From JBDRKE01 sp043814315 (lineage in GTDB: Bacteria > Omnitrophota > Gorgyraeia > Gygaellales > Profunditerraquicolaceae): DNA of 7,409 nucleotides. A model generated the notes under the pieces. The model did no database searches, had not been told where the DNA came from, and was given only the letters and a program-made list of their open reading frames with translations. Below are positions 1-5,671 of this stretch, piece by piece. The translations under genes and the position numbers were made by a program. Within the stretch, counting starts at the first letter, position 1. Every line of letters starts with the position of its first letter. The stretch spans positions 1 through 7,409 of the forward strand of contig JBDRKE010000031.1 of NCBI GenBank assembly GCA_043814315.1, given 5' to 3'.

Positions 1-790
1 ACCAATTACCGATGTCATCGTTGTCGCCTTCAAGGCCATTGGGGCCAGAAGAATAGAGGTCGTAATCATTGTTATGCGTTCCGGGAAATTTATAAAAGTA
101 GGCCTTGGCCCAGGGGTCTTTGGGGTCTTTTTTTAGATAGGGCCCCTTCCATTCAGACAGAGAAGCAGGGTTTGTACGCAAGGCCGTTAATCCTTCTTCG
201 GTGGCAGGAAAACGGCCGACATCCATTTCAAACATATCTAACGCCAGGGCGATGTTGGCTTCGATATCCGCTTTAGCAGCGGCAACGCGCGCCTGCTCCG
301 AACGGCCGACCAGCCGCGGCATAACCATCGCCGCCAACACGCCGATGATGATGACAACCAGCATGAGTTCGATTAAAGTAAAAGCCTTCCTTGTTTGCCG
401 GTTTGCCGGTTTGCCGGTTTGCCGGTTATTATTTTTTTTCAAGTAATCAATAAAACCGTTTGTCATCTTTCCGATCACCCTCCCCTGGTTATAGACCTCT
501 TGAAATTCCTGTTGAGTTATATATCCTCTGTCCAAAGCCGCATATGATATTGATTGCACCTCCGAAGAAGATCTGCGAGTATATAATAAGTATTGTATAA
601 GATGCTGGTTAGACCCACTATCAAAACCTTCCGCTATATTGGACATACAAGATACCGCAGCCCTCTGAAACTGTTCTTTTAAACCGAAGTCTTTCTTAAA
701 TATATCTTTATTAGTAAAATCATAAACCATATTGACTAATTTTCTTGATTCCTTCCATACTTCTGCGTCTTCAAATTTCTTGATATTCAT
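1..790 (-). CDS. gspG: S23/IVS-type four-helix-bundle protein fused in frame to T2SS major pseudopilin GspG (3' end outside window)
   Basis: A continuous 263-codon frame without a stop runs from ATG at 790 to the window edge. Residues 1-119 have the look of the S23/23S-rRNA-intervening-sequence family: FEDAEVWKESRKLV near the N-terminus, then FGLKEQFQRAAVSCMSNIAEG (about 35-55) and a closing ITQQEFQEVYNQ-type helix. The usual length is about 115-130 residues, so this domain is complete. Residues 120-136 are a basic, Asn/Gln-rich linker encoded by an 8-bp tandem repeat. At A136|F137 begins a type IV prepilin segment (FTLIELMLVVIIIGVLAA, Glu at +5). The GspG core follows, with RFPATEEGLTAL, WKGPYLKKDPKDPW and a C-terminal YDLYSSGPNG...DIGNW calcium-loop-like end. 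GspG is the polymerising subunit of the T2SS pseudopilus. The -1 residue is Ala, not the usual Gly. The S23 part is AT-rich relative to the pilin part. Either the fusion is made whole, with S23 as a giant leader, or GspG starts internally at 466. Domain calls are firm; the fused product is inference. Confidence 0.85.
   Translation of the reverse strand, partial: MNIKKFEDAEVWKESRKLVNMVYDFTNKDIFKKDFGLKEQFQRAAVSCMSNIAEGFDSGSNQHLIQYLLYTRRSSSEVQSISYAALDRGYITQQEFQEVYNQGRVIGKMTNGFIDYLKKNNNRQTGKPANRQTRKAFTLIELMLVVIIIGVLAAMVMPRLVGRSEQARVAAAKADIEANIALALDMFEMDVGRFPATEEGLTALRTNPASLSEWKGPYLKKDPKDPWAKAYFYKFPGTHNNDYDLYSSGPNGLEGDNDDIGNW
393..424 (-). repeat. Four perfect 8-bp tandem units inside the S23-GspG frame
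   Basis: On the plus strand GTTTGCCG is repeated four times without error and followed by a partial unit. On the coding strand it encodes the linker around residues 122-133 (NRQTGKPANRQT). The unit length is not a multiple of three, so any single-unit change shifts the frame of everything downstream, including the prepilin signal. By hand translation, five copies would meet TAA within about eight codons after the array, and three copies would meet TAA in the early pseudopilin helix (original codons for AAAK near residue 170). A T8 tract (A8 on the coding strand) lies just beside it at 432-439. Confidence 0.9.
464..490 (-). promoter_or_regulatory. Possible internal ribosome binding site and start for GspG
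   Basis: Inside the S23-GspG frame, the coding strand reads GGGGAGGGTGATC just before an in-frame ATG at 466 (residue M109), with an in-frame GTG at 478. This string is close to the full complement of the 16S 3' end. A start at 466 would give GspG a 28-residue leader before A136|F137, a more usual prepilin leader length than 136. The GGAGG lies about 12 nt from the ATG, slightly far. So GspG might be translated independently of the S23 part, but both possible starts lie upstream of the 8-bp repeat. Confidence 0.35.
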
Positions 791-797
791 TTTCCCC

Positions 798-804
798 CCT
801 CCTT
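798..804 (-). promoter_or_regulatory. Shine-Dalgarno sequence of the S23-GspG gene
   Basis: The coding strand reads AAGGAGG followed by a G-run and AAA, leaving 7 nt before ATG at 790. It is a near-perfect ribosome binding site and fixes the start of the S23 domain. It lies between the upstream repeat array and the start codon, so it may have arrived with the S23 cassette. Confidence 0.75.
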
Positions 805-807
805 AAA

Positions 808-839
808 CCGGCTAACTGGCTAACCGGCTAACTGGCTAA
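808..839. repeat. 16-bp tandem repeat (two copies; four degenerate 8-bp units) between gspF and the S23 start
   Basis: On the plus strand the 8-bp units CCGGCTAA and CTGGCTAA alternate twice, giving two exact 16-bp copies. The array fills most of the 53 nt between the gspF stop and the next start. Its unit is related to that of the 393-424 array but in the opposite orientation: AAACCGGCTAAC (805-816) is complementary to GTTTGCCGGTTT (393-404) at 11 of 12 positions. The S23 coding region is therefore bracketed by inverted short-repeat arrays. Confidence 0.9.
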
Positions 840-843
840 CATT

Positions 844-2052
844 TTATCTTACAATAAGGTTAATCTGAAATATCGGCAGCAGCATAGACAGCACAATGAA
901 GCCGACAATCAAACCCATCGCCAGAATGATAACCGGCTCTAAGAGCCGAGTCAAGACTTTCAGGGAACTCTCCACTTCTTTTTCATAATCGTCGGCGATA
1001 CGTAAAAGCGCCTGCTCAAGGCGGCCTGATTCTTCTCCGACCGTTACGATATTCGTCACAAAATCAGGGAATAAGCGCGAGTCTGTCAGGCACCTCGAGA
1101 AACTCTCCCCCTGGCGGATACGCTCTTTGAACTTTTTGAGTTCCTCTCTTAAAACCTGATTTTCCACTGTTATCGTGGCCGTTTCCAACGCATAAACAAC
1201 CGGTATGCCGCTGGAAAGAAGCAGTGACAGGGTGCGCATCAACCGGCTGATCTGGGATTTGAGAACGATCGGGCCCCATACCGCCAGCCTGAGTTTGATT
1301 TTATCCAAATGAGCCCTCGCCTGCGGCTTTTGGGCTGTCCTCTTGAGAATAATCACGGCTAAGAAGGCCATGGCCAGCAGCAGCCATCCAAAAGAGCGCA
1401 AGAATTCAGAAGACCCCATCAATATCCTTGTGGGTAAAGGCAGGGCCTGGCCCATGTCTTCAAACATCGTAACCAGCCGCGGGATGACAAACGTAAGCAG
1501 CACGATAACAGTCAGCGTCCCGACGCCAAAGACAAAGACCGGATAGGTCAGGGCTGAGCGCAGAGAATTTTTCAGTTCCTCTTCCTTCTCGACATAATCG
1601 GTGAGGCGTTTAAAAGTCACGTCGAGATTGCCCCCCACCTCCCCCGAGTGAATCATGGAGATGTAAAGGTCAGAGAATAATTCCGTGTGCGTATTCATGC
1701 TCTCCGAGAGAGACTTCCCGTCTTTTATCTTATCCATCATGTCGGATAAGACTGTCTTTAAATATTTATTGGGGGTCTGCGTGGCAATAATATGAAGGCT
1801 GTTTAAGATATTGACGCCTGATTCAATCAGGCTGCTCAGGTCCCTGGAAAGCAGGACGATATCGCGGTTTGAGATCTTGCGGAAAGTTAAAAATCTTTTC
1901 TTATATAAATAGGAGTCTTCGGGCCGGATGGAGACGGGAAAATATCCCATGCCCGCCAGCTTGTCCACCACGTCCTGCTGTGAAGCGGCTTCCATAAAAC
2001 CCTGGATGACTTTTTGCGGCTCATTTTTAGCTTTATAGGCGTAACGTGGCAT
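844..2052 (-). CDS. gspF: Type II secretion / type IV pilus inner-membrane platform protein GspF
   Basis: A 402-residue polytopic protein of normal length for the GspF/PilC family. The N-terminus (MPRYAYKAKN...GFMEAASQQDVVDKLAGMGYFPV) is the usual small cytoplasmic domain. Two T2SSF repeats follow: about 66-190, with SRDLSSLIESGVNIL and MIHSGEVGGNLD, and about 268-392, with LMRTLSLLLSSGIPV and VGEESGRLE. Predicted membrane segments lie near 172-192, 221-237 and 371-394. In this family the cytoplasmic four-helix domains dock onto the assembly ATPase and the protein links it to pseudopilin insertion. It lies downstream of gspE, separated by 230 nt of mostly repeat DNA, and upstream of the pseudopilin gene. 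No Shine-Dalgarno sequence is visible before ATG at 2052. Assignment to T2SS rather than type IV pilus rests on the neighbouring GspG-type pilin. Confidence 0.95.
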   Translation of the reverse strand: MPRYAYKAKNEPQKVIQGFMEAASQQDVVDKLAGMGYFPVSIRPEDSYLYKKRFLTFRKISNRDIVLLSRDLSSLIESGVNILNSLHIIATQTPNKYLKTVLSDMMDKIKDGKSLSESMNTHTELFSDLYISMIHSGEVGGNLDVTFKRLTDYVEKEEELKNSLRSALTYPVFVFGVGTLTVIVLLTFVIPRLVTMFEDMGQALPLPTRILMGSSEFLRSFGWLLLAMAFLAVIILKRTAQKPQARAHLDKIKLRLAVWGPIVLKSQISRLMRTLSLLLSSGIPVVYALETATITVENQVLREELKKFKERIRQGESFSRCLTDSRLFPDFVTNIVTVGEESGRLEQALLRIADDYEKEVESSLKVLTRLLEPVIILAMGLIVGFIVLSMLLPIFQINLIVR

Positions 2053-2058
2053 TAATTA

Positions 2059-2089
2059 TTAATAGCGATAAATTACAGGTTAATGTCAA
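2059..2089 (-). promoter_or_regulatory. Weak candidate promoter of gspF, possibly giving a leaderless mRNA
   Basis: The minus strand has a perfect TTGACA (2089-2084), then 19 nt, then TATTAA (2064-2059), which is four of six to the -10 consensus. The spacing is long. If it is used, transcription would begin at about the A of the gspF ATG (2052). This would fit the absence of a ribosome binding site there. The region is AT-rich, so a chance match is possible. Confidence 0.3.
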
Positions 2090-2100
2090 ATGGCAGGATA

Positions 2101-2235
2101 AATCCCAAATCTCAAATCCCAAATTCCAAATAAGCTCCAATTTCCAAAATTCCAATGACCCAAACCAAAAGTTTGGGATTTAGTGCTTGGTACTTGGAAT
2201 TTATTTGTGATTTGGTGCTTGGAATTTGGTGCTTA
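2101..2235. repeat. Two-armed inverted array of AAATCCC/AAATTCC words between gspE and gspF
   Basis: The plus-strand left arm (about 2101-2158) is built of variants of AAATCCC, AAATCTC, AAATTCC and CCAAAT. The right arm (about 2178-2235) is built of the complementary words GGGATTT, CTTGGAATTT and ATTTGGTGCTT. The centre is a perfect hairpin: CCCAAAC (2159-2165), loop CAAAA, GTTTGGG (2171-2177). The array can fold as one long imperfect stem-loop in either strand's RNA. It occupies most of the gspE-gspF gap and could act as an attenuator, RNA-stability element or recombination target. I see no ORF in it. Confidence 0.85.
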
Positions 2236-2282
2236 TCTGGAATGTAATACCTTTCTATCTTCATATAGCTGACATATAGTAG

Positions 2283-3998
2283 CTATTCCGGCAGCTCTTC
2301 CTGCTGGGTGACGCGGACGAGCTCATTAAAGGTGGTCAGGCCCATAAAGACTTTTCGCAAGCCGTCCTGGCGAAGCGTGCGCATTCCTTGCGTTACCGCT
2401 TTTTGTTTTATCTGCTGGCTGGAGGCCCGGCTAAGAATCAGCTCGCGTATAGGCTCGGTGACAACCAGCACTTCATAGATACCGGTCCTGCCGCGATAAC
2501 CCGTGAAACGGCACTCCGCGCAACCCTTACCTTCGTAGATTTCGATTTCCTCAAGGTTCGCATCCGTCTCGCCCTTGACATGCTGGAGGATTTCGTGTTT
2601 GGATTTAACGGGGGCCTTGCATTCAGGGCAGATAAGCCTGACTAATCTCTGGGCCATCAGGCACTCCAAGGAAGAAGATACTAAGAACGGCTCTATCCCC
2701 ATATCCAAAAGCCTTGTCACAGCTCCGGCCGCATCATTGGTGTGGAGCGTGGAAAAAACCAGATGCCCGGTTAAGGCCGAGCGGATGGCGATCTCTGCCG
2801 TCTCATAATCCCTGACCTCTCCCACCATCATAATGTTGGGGTCATGCCTTAAGATATGGCGCAGGCCCGTGGCAAAATTAAGCCCGATCTTCGGGTTCAC
2901 CTGGATCTGATTCACTCCTTTTAGCTGGTATTCAATAGGGTCCTCAACGGTAATAATCTTTATAGTGTTGGAGTTGATACGCGCCAAGCTGGCATAAAGC
3001 GTGGTGGATTTTCCCGAACCCGTAGGCCCGGTCACAAAAATGATGCCGTGCGGCTTCTTGATGATCTCCTCAATCATTTTAAGGTCTTCCGGCAAGAGCC
3101 CCAACCTCTCCAGCTCCAGGAAGAAATGGGGGCTGAGGATCCTGATGTGGACGGCTTCCCCGAATGCCGTGGGCAACGTTGAAATACGCAAATCCAATTC
3201 CTCGTCGCTCACCTTTATTTTTATCCGGCCGTCCTGGGGAAGGCGGCGCTCCGCGATATTCAGCTGCGCCATAATCTTGATGCGGCTGACGATAGCCGCA
3301 TGGAAATATTTTATGGATTCCGGGATATTGATATCGTAGAGTATCCCGTCGATTCGAAAACGCGTGCGCAGCTCATCCTGAAAGGGTTCCAGGTGGATAT
3401 CCGTTGCCCTGTCCTTAACGGCCTCCGTGAATATCTGATTGACGAATTTTATGATGGAGGCATCCTGCGCGATCGCCTCTAAGTCCTGGACCTCGTTCGC
3501 CTCCGGCGCAATAGCCTGCGCCGAGGTCTTGTCGGAAATAATCTGCTCTAAGGTCTCAGCACCCACCCCGTAATATTTACGTATCGCGTCATCTATTTCG
3601 CTCTCGCTGGCCAGCACCCCTTTGATCTCGGAATTCAAAAGCAGCCTCAGGTCATCAAGCGTGCGTATATCCAGGGGGTCGCGCATGACAAGCGTCAAGG
3701 TGTCATTCTTAAACTCTAACGGTATGATTTTGTAGTGGCTGGCGAACTTGGCAGGGACCTTCTCGATGACGCTAGGCTCAATGGCCTTATCTTTTAATTT
3801 TACGTAAGGGATATTGAGCTGACGGGAAAGGATATTGAATATCTTTTCCTCGGGAACGATGCCAAGTTTCGCAATGCTGCTACAAAGCAACTCCCCTGTC
3901 TTATGCTGCTCCTTCAGCACCAGCTCTAACTGCTCAGGAGTGATGACCCCTTCCTGAACCAGCATCTGCCCGATAAGATGTGAATCGGCAATAGACAT
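2283..3998 (-). CDS. gspE: Type II secretion assembly ATPase GspE
   Basis: A 571-residue secretion ATPase of the GspE/PilB family that hydrolyses ATP in the cytoplasm to drive pseudopilus assembly. In order: an MshEN-type N-terminal domain (about 1-140, with LIGQMLVQEGVITPEQLE and LNIPYVKL); an N2-like segment with ASIIKFVNQIF and ATDIHLEP (181-204); LPQDGRI (253-259); Walker A GPTGSGKST (324-332); Asp box ITVEDPIEYQ (349-358); Walker B-type MMVGEVRD (390-397); His box TGHLVFSTLHTND (410-422); and a zinc-binding tetracysteine CPEC...CAEC (457, 460, 493, 496). All key residues are present, so it should be active. The start at 3998 has GAGG 7 nt upstream and a strong promoter. Downstream are gspF and the pseudopilin. 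A PilB-like type IV pilus role cannot be excluded, but the GspG-type pilin favours T2SS. Confidence 0.96.
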   Translation of the reverse strand: MSIADSHLIGQMLVQEGVITPEQLELVLKEQHKTGELLCSSIAKLGIVPEEKIFNILSRQLNIPYVKLKDKAIEPSVIEKVPAKFASHYKIIPLEFKNDTLTLVMRDPLDIRTLDDLRLLLNSEIKGVLASESEIDDAIRKYYGVGAETLEQIISDKTSAQAIAPEANEVQDLEAIAQDASIIKFVNQIFTEAVKDRATDIHLEPFQDELRTRFRIDGILYDINIPESIKYFHAAIVSRIKIMAQLNIAERRLPQDGRIKIKVSDEELDLRISTLPTAFGEAVHIRILSPHFFLELERLGLLPEDLKMIEEIIKKPHGIIFVTGPTGSGKSTTLYASLARINSNTIKIITVEDPIEYQLKGVNQIQVNPKIGLNFATGLRHILRHDPNIMMVGEVRDYETAEIAIRSALTGHLVFSTLHTNDAAGAVTRLLDMGIEPFLVSSSLECLMAQRLVRLICPECKAPVKSKHEILQHVKGETDANLEEIEIYEGKGCAECRFTGYRGRTGIYEVLVVTEPIRELILSRASSQQIKQKAVTQGMRTLRQDGLRKVFMGLTTFNELVRVTQQEELPE

Positions 3999-4017
3999 AT
4001 CTTTTCCTCAAAAACTG

Positions 4018-4046
4018 ATTATAACTTAACATATTGAAAATGTAAA
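4018..4046 (-). promoter_or_regulatory. Strong sigma70-type promoter of gspE
   Basis: On the minus strand, TTTACA (4046-4041) is separated by 17 nt from a perfect TATAAT (4023-4018). The predicted start near 4011 leaves a leader of only about 13 nt, with GAGG (4009-4006) before the gspE ATG at 3998. This suggests gspE begins its own transcription unit. Confidence 0.65.
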
Positions 4047-4052
4047 GATGAG

Positions 4053-4092
4053 AAAAAAAGGGCCAAAATCATTTTCCCGCGGAAAAATAATT
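4053..4092 (-). terminator. Possible intrinsic terminator after the 125-residue protein gene
   Basis: On the minus strand, AATTATTTTTC pairs with GGAAAATGATT around a CGCG loop: 11 bp including two G-T pairs, at 4092-4067. A T7 run follows at 4059-4053, about 8 nt beyond the stem. The stem is AT-rich and the T-run is not adjacent, so termination may be weak. Its place, just after the stop at 4123 and just before the gspE promoter, fits a unit boundary. Confidence 0.4.
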
Positions 4093-4100
4093 CTGACCCC
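4088..4100 (-). repeat. GGGGTCAGRATTA motif, copy 1 (end of two-gene unit)
   Basis: The minus strand reads GGGGTCAGAATTA. It matches 12 of 13 bases of the plus-strand copy at 5451-5463, in opposite orientation. The two copies enclose the genes for the TPR protein and the 125-residue protein. This copy overlaps the start of the possible terminator hairpin, in the 3' untranslated region. Confidence 0.6.
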
Positions 4101-4122
4101 ATTTTTGACCTCTTTCAATGAC

Positions 4123-4500
4123 TTATTCAGTCTTCTGCGCTTCGTTCTCCTCAAATTTTCCGGTATTCTCGTCGTAACGATAAAGCCCTTTACGGAATTT
4201 ATCCACATCCAGTTTATACTGATCGCAGAATACGGATTGGAGGTTACCTAGTTTCGCTATCTCTTCGTTTAACAATTGCTGCACAACCGCCGCCCTCAAC
4301 TCCTGATTGCGCATATTATTGACATTGGCGATGAGCAGGTCTTTTTCCTCCTGTTTGTTGATAACGGGGGGCTGCTGCTGTACTGCTGCTGCTGGCGTAG
4401 CGCTCTCTTTGGGCTGCTTCTTTGCCTTCTTGGCATCCTTTGCAAAACAAAGGCCGCAAGCCATGAACAAAACTGTTAGGACTATAAAAAACTTTCGCAT
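4123..4500 (-). CDS. Small exported hypothetical protein, 125 residues
   Basis: I do not recognise the family. Residues 1-20 form a signal peptide (MRKFFIVLTVLFMACGLCFA), with likely signal peptidase I cleavage after A20. The Cys at 15 does not sit in a convincing lipobox. Then come a Lys/Ala/Pro/Gln-rich low-complexity stretch (21-48) and a charged helical region (about 50-85: KQEEKDLLIANVNNMRNQELRAAVVQQL), which could form a coiled coil. The tail, FCDQYKLDVDKFRKGLYRYDENTGKF, has one Cys in the mature chain. The start at 4500 has AAGGAGG 9 nt upstream. It begins 37 nt after the stop of the TPR gene, so the two are probably co-transcribed and both products exported. A periplasmic or envelope role is likely; a link to the nearby secretion machine is only positional. 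Confidence 0.8.
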   Translation of the reverse strand: MRKFFIVLTVLFMACGLCFAKDAKKAKKQPKESATPAAAVQQQPPVINKQEEKDLLIANVNNMRNQELRAAVVQQLLNEEIAKLGNLQSVFCDQYKLDVDKFRKGLYRYDENTGKFEENEAQKTE

Positions 4501-4537
4501 TTAGACTCTCCTCCTTTTTGGGTTAGGTACCCTTGTT

Positions 4538-5425
4538 TTAGCGCTTCTTGGCTTTCCTCTGCTCATCGATGGCCTGTATCTGGCTTGAGGCCACATTCTT
4601 AAACCACGGCTGGTCCTCTGAGGCCAATCCTTCTAACTCCTGAAATTCTTTTTTAGCCTGCGTGTATTGCTCTAACGCGAAATAAGTCTCGGCTAACTTC
4701 TGCTTGAAAAACAAATTTTTAGGATCCAAATCAAAAGCCTTCTTCCATTCGGCAGCGGCCTCATCCAGCCTTGCGAAATCCATAAGGGCCTGGGCATACC
4801 TGCCGTGCAAATCCGCAGAGCCAGATTCCTTTTCAATTCTTTGCTTGTATAACGCAATCGCTTCTTCGGCCTTACCCGACTTGACATAGGCATTGACAAG
4901 CCTGTCTGAGGCGCCTATATCATTGGGGTTAGCGAGGACAGCCGGCTCCAGGGCCTGAATCACCCTGTCGTATTTGCCGTCCAGCATATAGAAATCCAGT
5001 AAACGCTTGTTTAAAACCGTGTCCTGCGGATCCTTACTAAGCAGCTTTTCGTAAACTCCAGCTGCCTTATCCCATGCCCTCACCTGCTCGTACCCTTCAG
5101 AGAGGACACCCAGCAGATACGTATTATCTAAAACCTCTTCTGCTCCTGCCTTCGTTTCCAGTTGGCTGATGGCGTCATTAAGCTGGCCGCGCTTTTTCGC
5201 TACCTCGTAATACTGTTTTTTCGCCCAGGCCTTGTCGGAGAAATCATCAGAGGCCAAAGCCGACAGCAACGCGCCTTGGGCGCTCTCAAGGTCGCCATCT
5301 GCGATAGACTGCTCAATGGCTTCGCGCGAAACACCGGATACAGATTGCGCCTTAAGAGGCGCCAAAGATACAAAGACACAAAAAACTACTGCCAATGCCG
5401 CAAAAACACCCACTCTTTTTCCCAT
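4538..5425 (-). CDS. Exported TPR-repeat protein, 295 residues
   Basis: Residues 1-26 form a signal peptide (hydrophobic 5-22, cleavage after PLKA at 26), so the protein should be periplasmic. After a helical N-terminal region come five consecutive TPR units in exact 34-residue register: 101-134, 135-168, 169-202, 203-236 and 237-270. Typical signatures are AWDKAAGVYEKLLSKDP, KAEEAIALYK and LDEAAAEWKKAFDLDP. The C-terminus is short and basic (QRKAKKR). TPR arrays are protein-binding scaffolds, so this may organise or chaperone envelope proteins. The start at 5425 is set by GGAGG 7 nt upstream and the signal peptide that follows at once. It is first in a probable two-gene operon behind a very good promoter. 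The specific partner cannot be read from the sequence. Confidence 0.9.
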   Translation of the reverse strand: MGKRVGVFAALAVVFCVFVSLAPLKAQSVSGVSREAIEQSIADGDLESAQGALLSALASDDFSDKAWAKKQYYEVAKKRGQLNDAISQLETKAGAEEVLDNTYLLGVLSEGYEQVRAWDKAAGVYEKLLSKDPQDTVLNKRLLDFYMLDGKYDRVIQALEPAVLANPNDIGASDRLVNAYVKSGKAEEAIALYKQRIEKESGSADLHGRYAQALMDFARLDEAAAEWKKAFDLDPKNLFFKQKLAETYFALEQYTQAKKEFQELEGLASEDQPWFKNVASSQIQAIDEQRKAKKR

Positions 5426-5450
5426 CTCTCTCCCTCCTCTAATAAATAAC

Positions 5451-5463
5451 GGGGTCAGGATTA
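5451..5463 (+). repeat. GGGGTCAGRATTA motif, copy 2 (leader of TPR gene)
   Basis: The plus strand reads GGGGTCAGGATTA, one base different from the inverted copy at 4100-4088. It lies between the predicted transcription start (about 5470) and the ribosome binding site of the TPR gene. In the transcript, this leader sequence is complementary to the 3' copy at 12 of 13 positions. Confidence 0.6.
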
Positions 5464-5470
5464 ATTACTT

Positions 5471-5671
5471 TTAGAAATTATACCACGAAAACAGGTAATG
5501 TAAAGGATTAAGTTTGCTTGCGTCGGTTAAATACGAGCCTACGCAGGCGGCAGGGGCAACTGTTTTGTTCTTAATATATAACTTAGATTTCTGACATCGT
5601 AAGCATCCATTTGCCTCTTTATCTTTTTCTAAGAGTTTCAACAGATCTCTGTAATCTAAAGGTATGCGCAT
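5471..5671 (-). pseudogene. Truncated nucleotidyltransferase-like (AbiEii/MNT-type) gene, N-terminal remnant
   Basis: The frame starts at ATG 5671 with MRIPLDYRDLLKLLEK. This resembles the opening of small nucleotidyltransferase proteins of the AbiEii/DUF6036 kind, which usually continue with a KVKYLIVGG-type strand and then a GS/DxD active site. Here that continuation is missing: after about residue 16 the sequence loses similarity and stops 50 codons later, and no Gly-Ser or DxD motif is present. The tail overlaps the TPR gene promoter. The start overlaps the preceding small gene by 53 bp in another frame. The identification rests on recalled family patterns and a short stretch, so it is moderate at best. 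Confidence 0.4.
5477..5504 (-). promoter_or_regulatory. Strong extended -10 promoter of the TPR gene
   Basis: On the minus strand, TTTACA (5504-5499), a 16-nt spacer and a perfect TATAAT (5482-5477), with TG one base upstream of the -10 (TGGTATAAT). Transcription should start near 5470, giving a leader of about 45 nt. It lies within the tail of the decayed frame upstream, evidence that this tail is no longer a functional gene. Confidence 0.7.

Noticed and set aside
201..446. Plus-strand frame opposite the pseudopilin
   Set aside because: It is the antisense of a well-supported GspG coding region and encodes low-complexity sequence from the 8-bp repeat.
481..790. S23-type protein as the Avd accessory protein of a diversity-generating retroelement
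   Set aside because: Avd is a related four-helix-bundle family, but there is no reverse transcriptase and no template/variable repeat pair with A-to-N differences in this window.
2101..2235. CRISPR array
   Set aside because: The repeated words are 7 bp, degenerate, adjacent and in two opposite orientations, without unique spacers of constant length.
2101..2250. Insertion sequence remnant between gspE and gspF
   Set aside because: No transposase fragment, target-site duplication or defined terminal inverted repeat can be seen; the region is fully explained by the word array.
5162..5449. Plus-strand frame opposite the TPR gene start
   Set aside because: It overlaps the signal peptide, ribosome binding site and first TPR helices of a clear minus-strand gene and has no start signal of its own.
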